Origin: Chromatiales bacterium
Lineage (GTDB): Bacteria; Pseudomonadota; Gammaproteobacteria; SZUA-152
NCBI GenBank assembly: GCA_026982475.1
Contig: JALSHB010000223.1
Coordinates: 1 to 36,646, forward strand
Direction of reading: 5' to 3'
Length of the DNA stretch: 36,646 bases
Shown here: piece by piece, positions 6,309 to 18,450 of the stretch
Layout of the letters: every line of letters begins with the position of its first letter
How positions within the stretch are numbered: position 1 is the first letter of the stretch
Notes under the pieces: model-generated
Database searches by the model: none
Told to the model about the DNA's origin: nothing
What the model saw: the letters and a program-made list of their open reading frames with translations, nothing else
Position numbers and translations under genes: made by a program

Positions 6309-6952
6309 TGACCGAGGCCACCGACAGTCCCGAGGCCCTGCTGCTGGTGGGCAGCGGCTGCCCGCATTGCGCGGCGGTGCTGCAGGCCCTCGGCGAACTG
6401 GTCAAGGGTGGCGAGATCGCCCGCCTGGAGGTGGTGAACATCGGCCGCCGGCCAGAGGTGGCGCAACGGCTGGGGGTGCGCTCCGTGCCCTGGCTGCGCC
6501 TCGGCCCCTTCGAGTTGCAGGGCCAATACAGCCTCACGGAACTGCGCCAGTGGCTGGCCCGCGCCGGCACCCGCGAGGGCATGTCGGCCTGGTTCAGCGA
6601 ACTGCTGGCCAGTGGCCGCCTGGGTCGCGCCGAGGCCCTCCTGCGCCGTGACCCTTTGCTGTTCACGGCCCTCTTCGACCTGCTTGCCGACCCTGCCACC
6701 GAGCTGCAGGTGCGCATCGGCATCGGCGCGCTGGCGGAGGACTTCGCCGGCGATCCGGCCTTGCAGGCACAGGCGCCGCGCCTGTGCGCGCTGAGCCGTC
6801 ACGACGACCCGCGCGTGCGCCTCGATGCCTGCCATTACCTCGGCCTCAGCGGTGCCGCCGAGGCCGCCGAGTGCCTGCGTGCGCGCCTCGACGACGAGGA
6901 TGCAGAGGTGCGCGAGGAGGCCCGCGAAGCCTTGTCGGCGATCGGGGCGTAG
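6308..6952 (+). CDS. thioredoxin-fold and HEAT-repeat fusion protein
   Basis: A 214-residue cytoplasmic protein with two parts. Residues about 8-85 form a thioredoxin/glutaredoxin-like domain with a redox motif CPHC (C18, C21) and the expected cis-proline at P61 (SVPWL). Residues about 115-214 show HEAT/PBS-lyase-like repeats, for example HDDPRVRLDACHYLGLSG and DDEDAEVREEAREALSAIG, which usually serve as protein-binding scaffolds. There is no signal peptide. The gene overlaps the previous one by one base and closes the five-gene cluster. A reasonable reading is a dithiol oxidoreductase held by its HEAT part to a partner such as the DsrC-like protein or the HPF-sigma fusion, but the substrate is unknown. 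Confidence 0.85.
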   Translation: MTEATDSPEALLLVGSGCPHCAAVLQALGELVKGGEIARLEVVNIGRRPEVAQRLGVRSVPWLRLGPFELQGQYSLTELRQWLARAGTREGMSAWFSELLASGRLGRAEALLRRDPLLFTALFDLLADPATELQVRIGIGALAEDFAGDPALQAQAPRLCALSRHDDPRVRLDACHYLGLSGAAEAAECLRARLDDEDAEVREEAREALSAIGA

Positions 6953-7194
6953 CTTCCCCGTGCCTGTCGATACGGGGTGTCGCGCACCATGGCGTCCCGC
7001 CGGTTTGCGCCAGCCTGGCATGAATCCAGCGCGGACAAGGCTAGGAAAACGTTGCGCCCTTTGCGTCTTTGTGCCTTTGCGTTGAAACGCCAGGCCCTCC
7101 CGTAGCGGCAGAATGATTGGCGCTCATTCGCGGACTGAATTCCACGCCTGTCAAGTCTTGAAGTTCACCCGCCGAGGGCGGAAACTCCCCCTCC
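6953..7194. other. spacer before dnaE with half of a dispersed repeat
   Basis: This 242-bp gap holds no gene. Around 7046-7086 it has a single arm of the GCAAAG/CTTTGCG repeat family (TTGCGCCCTTTGCGTCTTTG then TGCCTTTGCGTTG), which occurs as an inverted pair at 14689-14855. The dnaE promoter is presumably here, but no convincing -35/-10 pair is seen, and dnaE has only a poor Shine-Dalgarno sequence. Confidence 0.5.
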
Positions 7195-10647
<3,453 letters not shown>

Positions 10648-10663
10648 GCCGCCTTCGGTAGGA

Positions 10664-10740
10664 GCGGGCCATGCCCGCGATAAAGTCCACCCAGATGAGA
10701 AAGTCAGTAATAAATAGACTGTGCGGCTTCAGCCGCGAAG
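10664..10740. repeat. two REP-like palindromes after dnaE
   Basis: Just after the dnaE stop, GCGGGCCATGCCCGC (10664-10678) and GCGGCTTCAGCCGC (10723-10736) are short palindromes of the kind seen in dispersed REP elements; related copies occur at 22712-22754 and 30604-30617. Neither is followed by a T-run, so mRNA stabilisation or a weak stop is more likely than classical termination. Confidence 0.6.
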
Positions 10741-10752
10741 GATAAGCCAACC

Positions 10753-11053
10753 GTAACTATTCAGCTCACCACAGAGACACGGAGGCTCAGAGAAAAGCTC
10801 TTCAGGTTCATGCCGTGAATGGAATGAAACGCAGAGGCCGCAAAGGAAATCCTTTCAGAAAACCTTTGCGCCCTTTGCGTTGGATATCATGGTCCGACCT
10901 CCGGTGCCAACGTCCCCTGATTCACCACAGAGACACGGCGTTCACGGAGAAGTGAAATTCCAGGCCGTCGGGGCAGGCCACATCGCCACCCGGGGCATTG
11001 CCTCCCACTGATGCATTCTCTGTGTTCTCTGTGCCTCTGTGGTGAATAGATAC
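10753..11053. repeat. 300-bp dispersed repeat, copy 1
   Basis: This block is nearly identical to 22812-23129, the main difference being a 17-bp stretch missing here in the GCAAAGG-rich part. Its ends are inverted relative to each other (CACCACAGAGACACGGAGG at the left, CTCTGTGCCTCTGTGGTG at the right), and it has an internal CACCACAGAGACACGGCG motif, so it looks like a composite MITE-like element. It has no coding capacity; open frames across it are not genes. Confidence 0.85.
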
Positions 11054-11083
11054 AGATTGCTTTGGTATTTCTTTTGGTATTTC

Positions 11084-11180
11084 GTATCTACCGACGCCCC
11101 TGGATACCCGTCATTCCGGCATGTTTTTAGCCGGAATCCATGTCGGTAAAACCACTGGACTCCCGCTGACACCCTGCGGG
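11084..11180. repeat. palindromic repeat, copy of 19930-20024 in inverted orientation
   Basis: The stretch with CCCGTCATTCCGGC (from 11107), the hairpin TTCCGGC/GCCGGAA (about 11113-11136) and a CCCGC/GCGGG pair near the end is closely similar to the reverse complement of 19930-20024. A shorter version of the central hairpin recurs at 23894-23941. It is a dispersed non-coding palindrome family. Confidence 0.75.
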
Positions 11181-11223
11181 AATGGCGTATGGTGACTATT
11201 CTGCCCGTCGCCGCTTCATCTGC

Positions 11224-11243
11224 CCTGAACCTACGGGCTCAGG
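11224..11243. repeat. 20-bp CCTGAA hairpin, copy 1
   Basis: CCTGAACCTACGGGCTCAGG is one of four copies of a dispersed short hairpin; the others are 14729-14748, 19756-19775 and 26216-26235. It is about 80 bp upstream of accA. This copy is less symmetric (GGGCTCAGG instead of GGATTCAGG). Confidence 0.55.
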
Positions 11244-11323
11244 TTGAGGTAAAACTGAGGCACCTGCCCGCTAAAACAGGTAAAATCGTCACATTTCCGT
11301 AACATGACCGGGCCACGCATCCC

Positions 11324-12283
11324 ATGAACATGAATTTCCTCGAATTTGAACAACCCATCGCCGAGCTGGAAGCCAAGATCGAAGAGCTTCGCTACGTGGG
11401 TTCCGATGCCGAAATCAACATCACCGAAGAGATCTCGCGGCTGCAGACCAAGAGCCGCGAGCTGACCGAGTCCATCTTCTCCAAACTCGATGCCTGGCAG
11501 GTGTCGCAGCTGGCGCGCCACCCCCAGCGACCCTACACGCTGGACTACATCGAGCGCATGTTCACCGACTTCGAGGAGCTGCACGGTGACCGCGCCTTCG
11601 CCGATGACGCCGCCATCGTCGGCGGCGTGGCGCGTCTCGACGGCCGGCCGGTGATGGTCATCGGTCAGCAGAAGGGCCGCGGCACCACGGAAAAGCTCAA
11701 GCGCAATTTCGCCATGCCGCGGCCCGAGGGCTACCGCAAGGCCAAGCGCCTGATGGAGATGGCCGAGCGCTTCAAGATGCCCATCCTCACCTTCATCGAC
11801 ACCCCCGGCGCCTATCCCGGCATCGACGCCGAGGAGCGTGGCCAGAGCGAGGCCATCGCCCGCAATCTGTTCGTCATGGCCCAGCTCAAGACGCCCATCA
11901 TCTGCACCGTGATCGGCGAGGGCGGTTCCGGCGGCGCGCTGGCCATCGGCGTTGGCGACCGCCTGCTGATGCTGGAATACGGCACCTATGCGGTGATCTC
12001 CCCCGAGGGCTGTTCCACCATCCTGTGGAAGAGCGCGGAGAAGGCCTCCGTCGCCGCCGAGGCCATGGGCATCACCTCGGCGCGGCTGAAAGAGCTGGAG
12101 CTGGTGGACGAGATCGTCAAGGAACCCCTGGGCGGCGCCCACCGCGATCCCGACGGCATGGCCAGCAACCTGAAGACCGCGCTGCTGGAAAATCTCGATG
12201 TGCTCGACAGCATCCCCCTCGACAAGCTGCTGGAGAACCGTTATCAGCGCCTGATGCAGTACGGCAACTTCAGCGAACGATAG
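11324..12283 (+). CDS. accA: acetyl-CoA carboxylase carboxyltransferase subunit alpha
   Basis: This 319-residue protein is one half of the carboxyltransferase that moves CO2 from biotin to acetyl-CoA, the first step of fatty acid synthesis. The N-terminal segment ([18 protein letters not shown]) and the crotonase-like core ([74 protein letters not shown]) are all as expected, and the length is standard. ATG 11324 is the conserved start. It is followed 32 bp later by tilS, a common gammaproteobacterial arrangement suggesting co-transcription. The partner accD and the biotin-handling subunits are not in the window. Confidence 0.99.
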   Translation: MNMNFLEFEQPIAELEAKIEELRYVGSDAEINITEEISRLQTKSRELTESIFSKLDAWQVSQLARHPQRPYTLDYIERMFTDFEELHGDRAFADDAAIVGGVARLDGRPVMVIGQQKGRGTTEKLKRNFAMPRPEGYRKAKRLMEMAERFKMPILTFIDTPGAYPGIDAEERGQSEAIARNLFVMAQLKTPIICTVIGEGGSGGALAIGVGDRLLMLEYGTYAVISPEGCSTILWKSAEKASVAAEAMGITSARLKELELVDEIVKEPLGGAHRDPDGMASNLKTALLENLDVLDSIPLDKLLENRYQRLMQYGNFSER

Positions 12284-12315
12284 GCGGCGGTCCTCGATAA
12301 TCACGACTTCCCGTT

Positions 12316-13644
12316 ATGCGTTTCACGGTCGAGGCACTGCGCGACGCACTTCCCACGGACATCGCACCCCGTCGTTACTGGATCGCTTACAGTGGCGGGG
12401 TGGATTCACTGGTGCTGTTGCATGCCCTGGCCGCGTTGCGCGAGCATCTCGGCGCAAGCCGGCTTTGCGTCGCCCACGTCAATCATGGCCTCAGTGAAAA
12501 GGCCGCACAGTGGGCCGAACACTGCGCCCAGCGGTGCGCCGGGCTGGGCCTGCCTTTCACCCTGCGCACGGTAAGCGCTGCGCCGGCCGCTGGTGAGAGC
12601 CCGGAGGCGGCGGCGCGCAACGCCCGTTATCGCGTCCTCGCCGAACTGGTTCAGAGCGGCGATTGCCTGCTCACCGCCCATCATCAGGACGACCAGGCCG
12701 AGACCCTCCTTTTGCAGTTATTGCGTGGCGCCGGTCCCAGGGGGCTGGCCGCCATGCCGGTCCTGTCGGAATTCTCCCGGGGTTGGCACGCGCGTCCCCT
12801 GCTGGGCTTCCGGCGCGAGGACCTGATTGCCTACGCCGAGGCCAGTGGCCTTTCGTGGCTGGAGGATGAAAGCAATTTCGACACCCGCCTGGAACGCAAT
12901 TTTCTGCGTCATGAAATCCTGCCCCGGCTGAAGTCGCACTTCCCGGGCCTGGCCAGCACCCTGTCCCGCAGTGCGCGGCGCTGCGCCGAGGCGGCGGAAA
13001 TTATGCAGGCGCAGGCGCAGGCCGATCTCGCGGCCCTGCAACTGTCGGCGGACGCCCTCTCCGTGAGCGGCCTGCGCGAGCTGGGCGAAGTGCGGGCGCG
13101 CAATGCGTTGCATCACTGGATTCACGCGCGGGCGTTGCCGGCGCCCGCCGAGGCGCAGTTGCTGTTGTTGTGGCGCAGCGTGATCTGCGCCGCGGAGGAT
13201 GCGCAGCCGCTGCTGCAATGGCCGGGCGCGGAGGCGCGGCGTTACCGCGATGCGCTGTATGTCATGCCGCCCTTGCCGGACGTCGAGGCCAGCGTGGACG
13301 ATGCCTGGGATCCGTCCGCGCCGCTGGTCCTGGCGGGGCTCGGCCGCCTGCGGGCGCGGGCGGTGAGGGGGACGGGGGTGGCCGCTGATCGCCTGCGGGG
13401 GAAGACGCTTCGCGTGCGTTTCCGCCGCGGCGGCGAGAGGCTTTGCGTGGCGGGCCGCGCGGGTCATCATGCGCTGAAGAAGCTGTTTCAGGAGGCGGGC
13501 GTACCGCCCTGGTGGCGGGCGCGGACGCCGCTGCTGTTTATCGACGATGAGCTGGTGGCGGTCGTCGGCCACTGGGTGGCCTGTGAATTTGCCGCGCAGG
13601 CCGGGCAGGAGGGTGTCTTGTTTGAGTTAGAGGGCGGTGCATGA
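12316..13644 (+). CDS. tilS: tRNA(Ile)-lysidine synthase
   Basis: This 442-residue PP-loop ATPase attaches lysine to C34 of the CAU-anticodon tRNA-Ile, changing its identity to isoleucine. The ATP-binding loop SGGVDS is at about 29-34 (WIAYSGGVDSLVLLHAL), HVNHGL follows, and TAHHQDDQAETLLLQLLRG is the second signature. The middle domain and the C-terminal substrate-binding domain (LRVRFRRGGERL, ALKKLFQEAGVPPWWR) are present, so it is a full-length long-form TilS like that of E. coli. Its last four bases overlap the start of the cytochrome-SUMF1 gene (ATGA), implying translational coupling with it. Confidence 0.97.
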   Translation: MRFTVEALRDALPTDIAPRRYWIAYSGGVDSLVLLHALAALREHLGASRLCVAHVNHGLSEKAAQWAEHCAQRCAGLGLPFTLRTVSAAPAAGESPEAAARNARYRVLAELVQSGDCLLTAHHQDDQAETLLLQLLRGAGPRGLAAMPVLSEFSRGWHARPLLGFRREDLIAYAEASGLSWLEDESNFDTRLERNFLRHEILPRLKSHFPGLASTLSRSARRCAEAAEIMQAQAQADLAALQLSADALSVSGLRELGEVRARNALHHWIHARALPAPAEAQLLLLWRSVICAAEDAQPLLQWPGAEARRYRDALYVMPPLPDVEASVDDAWDPSAPLVLAGLGRLRARAVRGTGVAADRLRGKTLRVRFRRGGERLCVAGRAGHHALKKLFQEAGVPPWWRARTPLLFIDDELVAVVGHWVACEFAAQAGQEGVLFELEGGA

Positions 13645-14663
13645 ACGGTTTTGCCCGGGTTCTTTTTCTTCTTCTCGTGGGGCTTGCCGTGTCGTGGCAG
13701 GCGCAGGCCGCGGAGGAGGGCTACACCCATTCCGACAGCCAGTGCCTGCGCTGCCACGAGAACAAGCAGGAATTGCAGACGATACTGTTTTCCACCCTCG
13801 ACAGCTGCAACGACTGCCACGGCCAGGGCAAGGCCCTGGGCACGCATCAGGGCGTGGAACTGAAGGCGGTGCAGTCGGCCGTGCCGCGGCCCGACAAGCC
13901 CGTGGCGGCCGATATCGGCATGCAGCTGCCCATGTACCCGCGCTTTTCCCGCCTCGGTGATGCACCCAACGCGATGGTGTTGATTCCCGCCGGCGAGTTT
14001 CTCATGGGCAGCGACGACCGCCTGCCCGACGAGGGGCCGCAGCATCGCGTGTGGCTGGACAGTTATTACATCGACAAATACGAAGTGACCAATCTGCAAT
14101 ACAAGAAATTCAACGATGCGACCCGCCGCCGCTCACCGGCCCACTGGCGCAATCGCACCTTTCCCCGCGGCAAGGCGGATCACCCGGTGACCAATGTCAG
14201 CTGGAACGATGCACGGGCCTATTGCCAATGGGCCGGCAAGCGGCTGCCCACCGATGCCGAATGGGAGAAGGCCGCGCGCGGCACCGATGGCCGCACCTAT
14301 CCCTGGGGCAACGAATTCGACATCGCCCGCGCCAACACCCCGCTGCGCTGGTCGGCCATCGGCAAGCCTGGCGATACCACGCCGGTGGGCGCCTTCGAGG
14401 GCGGCAAGAGCCCCTATGGCGTCTACGACATGTCGGGCAATGTCTGGGAATGGACCGCATCGTGGTATCTTCCCTACCCGGGCAATACCCATGCCTCCGA
14501 GAGTTATGGCGAACGCTACAAGGTGTTGAAGGGCGGCTCCTGGTTCGATTGTTCCTTTTATCGCTGCGGCCTTTCCGCGCCGGTGTTCAATCGTTCCTTC
14601 TTTGCCAAGAACGTCAAGAACGACAGCTTTGGCTTTCGCTGCGCAAAGGACGCTGGCAGGTGA
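13641..14663 (+). CDS. secreted diheme cytochrome c-SUMF1 (FGE-sulfatase) fusion protein
   Basis: A 340-residue exported protein. A signal peptide (residues 1-23, ending AQA) is followed by two c-type heme sites, CLRCH (35-39) and CNDCH (56-60). From about residue 110 a formylglycine-generating-enzyme-like domain follows: IPAGEFLMGSDD, DKYEVTNLQYKKF, PVTNVSWNDARAYCQWAGK, RLPTDAEWEKAARG, YPWGN, VYDMSGNVWEWT, GGSWFDCSFYRCG, GFRCAKD. C304 and C309 keep the Cx4C spacing of the copper-binding pair of aerobic FGE, but lie one residue later after GGS. Many SUMF1 proteins are not formylglycine enzymes, so periplasmic oxidation chemistry or a heme-coupled oxidase role is inference. It overlaps tilS by four bases, which may simply reflect dense packing. 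Confidence 0.9.
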   Translation: MNGFARVLFLLLVGLAVSWQAQAAEEGYTHSDSQCLRCHENKQELQTILFSTLDSCNDCHGQGKALGTHQGVELKAVQSAVPRPDKPVAADIGMQLPMYPRFSRLGDAPNAMVLIPAGEFLMGSDDRLPDEGPQHRVWLDSYYIDKYEVTNLQYKKFNDATRRRSPAHWRNRTFPRGKADHPVTNVSWNDARAYCQWAGKRLPTDAEWEKAARGTDGRTYPWGNEFDIARANTPLRWSAIGKPGDTTPVGAFEGGKSPYGVYDMSGNVWEWTASWYLPYPGNTHASESYGERYKVLKGGSWFDCSFYRCGLSAPVFNRSFFAKNVKNDSFGFRCAKDAGR

Positions 14664-14688
14664 AGAGGATTGAGTTGACATGGGTTTT

Positions 14689-14855
14689 CAACGCAAAGGC
14701 GCGAAGGCGCAAAGGGCGCAAAGTAATACCTGAACCTACGGATTCAGGAGAATATCAAAATACCAGGCGCGGGGTGTGGTTTCGCAGTGAGCAGGTGATT
14801 TCGTTCCATCACTGAAACAACTTTGCGCGCTTTGCGTCTTCGCGTCTTTGCGTTG
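14689..14855. repeat. MITE-like element with 35-bp imperfect inverted ends
   Basis: The left end (14689-14723, starting CAACGCAAAGGCGCGAAGG) and right end (14821-14855, ending CTTCGCGTCTTTGCGTTG) match as inverted repeats at about 32 of 35 positions. The interior carries the 20-bp hairpin CCTGAACCTACGGATTCAGG (14729-14748). There is no coding capacity. The element fills most of the gap between the cytochrome fusion gene and the SlyD-like gene, whose promoter must lie in or after it. Confidence 0.8.
14729..14748. repeat. 20-bp CCTGAA hairpin, copy 2
   Basis: CCTGAACCTACGGATTCAGG sits inside the inverted-repeat element 14689-14855. The arms CCTGAA(C)C and G(G)ATTCAGG can fold with a TACG-centred loop. 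The same hairpin occurs at 19756-19775 in opposite orientation and at 26216-26235. Confidence 0.7.
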
Positions 14856-14931
14856 GAAAGGATGGTTGTCGAGAGGGCCGCGGAACCCATCCGGACCGAA
14901 TCATGACAATAATCAGCAACGGGAAAAACAG

Positions 14932-15423
14932 ATGACCGATACAGTGAAGAAGAACAAGGTGGTTTCCGTGACCTACAGCATCGTCGATGAGCAGGGGGAG
15001 GTGCTGGAGCAGTCCGATATCCCCGTGGACTACCTGCACGGTGTCGACGGCAAGCTGTTTCCGAAGGTGGAGCAGGCCCTGGAGGGCAGGGCGGTCGGTG
15101 ACAGTGTCGAGGTAACGCTGCCGCCAGACGAGGCCTTCGGCCAGCCCGATCCGGCGCTGATCTTCGTCGACGACCTGCACAATGCGCCGCCGGAATTTCG
15201 AGTCGTGGGTGCAAAACCCAGCTTTGAAAACGCCCAGGGCGAGGCCATCGAGATGACCGTGACCCGGATCGAGGATGGCAAGATCACCATCGACGGCAAC
15301 CATCCCTTCGCCGGCAAGACCCTCACCTTTCACGTCACGGTGATGGCGGTCCGTGACGCCCTGGCCGAAGAGCTTGCCCGGGGCGAGGTGATGCCGGCCT
15401 CGGCGCCGGACGTGATGCACTGA
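14932..15423 (+). CDS. SlyD-like FKBP-type peptidyl-prolyl isomerase
   Basis: A 163-residue cytoplasmic prolyl isomerase/chaperone of the SlyD group. The FKBP half-domain (NKVVSVTYSIVDEQGEVLEQS, YLHGVDGKLFPKVEQALEG, GDSVEVTLPPDEAFGQPD) is interrupted by the insert-in-flap domain (PPEFRVVGAKPSFENAQGEAIEMTVTRI), and the FKBP fold resumes at HPFAGKTLTFHVTVMAVR. The C-terminus is short and lacks the histidine/cysteine-rich metal tail of E. coli SlyD, so a nickel-supply role is less likely. I chose ATG 14932 because the family begins just before this point; a longer frame from 14848 would run into the upstream repeat element. Confidence 0.93.
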   Translation: MTDTVKKNKVVSVTYSIVDEQGEVLEQSDIPVDYLHGVDGKLFPKVEQALEGRAVGDSVEVTLPPDEAFGQPDPALIFVDDLHNAPPEFRVVGAKPSFENAQGEAIEMTVTRIEDGKITIDGNHPFAGKTLTFHVTVMAVRDALAEELARGEVMPASAPDVMH

Positions 15424-15465
15424 TTGCCAGCGCCGCAAGGCGGGATAGTGCGCCATGTTTTCCGG

Positions 15466-15672
15466 TCACAACTCGCTTTCATCAATCCCGGCGAGCTTCA
15501 TGAGATGTTTCTGCAGGCCGATCTTCAATGGGCTGTTCCCATGGATGGGCACGGATATGCGAGCTGGGTTTTCGTCTTTCGTGTAGATGTGATGGCTGCC
15601 TTTTGTTCTCCGTAACTTCCAGCCTCTCTTTTCAAGCAGTCTTGCAAAGTTCTTCCCTGATATGGCTTTCAC
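15466..15672 (-). CDS. hicA: HicA family mRNA interferase toxin
   Basis: A 68-residue YcfA/HicA toxin. It has the expected dsRBD-like layout: MKAISGKNFARLLEKRGWKL, then RTKGSHHIYTK with the catalytic histidine in GSHH, then a strand ending ISVPIHGNSPLKIGLQKHLMK. HicA toxins cleave mRNA and halt growth when the antitoxin is lost. The gene is downstream of hicB and overlaps it by four bases. The active-site histidine is intact, so the toxin is probably functional. Confidence 0.93.
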   Translation of the reverse strand: MKAISGKNFARLLEKRGWKLRRTKGSHHIYTKDENPARISVPIHGNSPLKIGLQKHLMKLAGIDESEL

Positions 15673-15872
15673 ACGGCAATCTCCAGGACCTTGTCTTTTC
15701 CGCTCAGCTCAATGTCTTTGATGTCTATGGACAGGCATCCTTCGACGGCTTCATAGATGTTGCCGAGGAGTTCATCGAATGTCTCTCCCTGAGTCGCACA
15801 GCCTGGAATGGCTGGCACTTCGGCCCAGTAGCCACCTTCTTCTGCTTCATGAATAATGACTTTTAGTTTCAT
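15669..15872 (-). CDS. hicB: HicB family antitoxin, short form
   Basis: A 67-residue HicB antitoxin with the partial RNase-H-like fold seen in the family (MKLKVIIHEAEEGGYWAEVPAIPGC, GETFDELLGNIYEAVEGCL). It neutralises the HicA toxin encoded by the next gene. It ends soon after the fold and lacks the C-terminal ribbon-helix-helix or HTH DNA-binding domain of longer HicB proteins, so autoregulation by direct DNA binding is doubtful. GAGGCG lies a few bases upstream of its ATG. The order is antitoxin then toxin. Confidence 0.92.
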   Translation of the reverse strand: MKLKVIIHEAEEGGYWAEVPAIPGCATQGETFDELLGNIYEAVEGCLSIDIKDIELSGKDKVLEIAV

Positions 15873-15964
15873 GATATCGCCTCATGTTTTTGCGCGGCTG
15901 CATGCCAGCAACCGCGGATTTCCTTTGAATGGCCCGTCTTCGGCAATGTCGCGTGTCGCTGCCA

Positions 15965-17929
<1,965 letters not shown>

Positions 17930-18006
17930 GACGTCCCTCGGCTGCGGTGGATTTCGGGTTCGTAATGCCGCCGATGGTAGCAGCCGCGCCGGGGGTGCTC
18001 CAGCAC

Positions 18007-18450
18007 TCAGTTGGCGAACAGCCGCTGCCACCAGCGCCGGCGGTTGCCCGCGGGGGGCAGGGCGGCGGGCAGGTCGCAGGGGGGGATCAGCGACAGGGTC
18101 CAGCCGGGCAGGGGCGGGGCCTCGCTGAAGCCGCAACTCACGCCGAGGTTGTTGGGATCGAAGATCTTGACGAAGGTGGGTTTGTCGATGTCGTCGACGT
18201 AGACGATGCCGCAGTAGTCTTCGTCGTGCTCGCTGCGCAGCAGGGCGTCTATTTCGCGCAGAAAGGTGTCGAGCCGGGCCGCGTCCACGGGGCTGTCGGG
18301 CGGCGTCTCTCCCACGGCGTAGAGATACCAGCCGGCGTCGCCGCGCCGGCGCAGGGCCTCCCACAGGGTGTCCAGTTGTGGCCAGCGCAGCACGCCGGCA
18401 AAGGAGCCGCGAAAGGCCTGCAGGAAGGGATGGGTGTCGGTTTCACTCAT
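18007..18450 (-). CDS. small soluble protein of unknown function next to gluQ
   Basis: A 147-residue protein I do not recognise. It has an alternating strand-helix look ([58 protein letters not shown]), a proline-rich segment near residues 113-131 and a basic tail ([11 protein letters not shown]). There is no signal peptide or transmembrane stretch. Its start overlaps the end of gluQ by four bases (ATGA), so the two are translationally coupled. Codon use matches the neighbours. Confidence 0.75.
   Translation of the reverse strand: MSETDTHPFLQAFRGSFAGVLRWPQLDTLWEALRRRGDAGWYLYAVGETPPDSPVDAARLDTFLREIDALLRSEHDEDYCGIVYVDDIDKPTFVKIFDPNNLGVSCGFSEAPPLPGWTLSLIPPCDLPAALPPAGNRRRWWQRLFAN

Noticed and set aside
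10942-11172. A 76-residue minus-strand frame between dnaE and accA
   Set aside because: It lies in the duplicated non-coding repeat, and a related frame appears in the second copy at 22867-23073, as expected for repeat translation.
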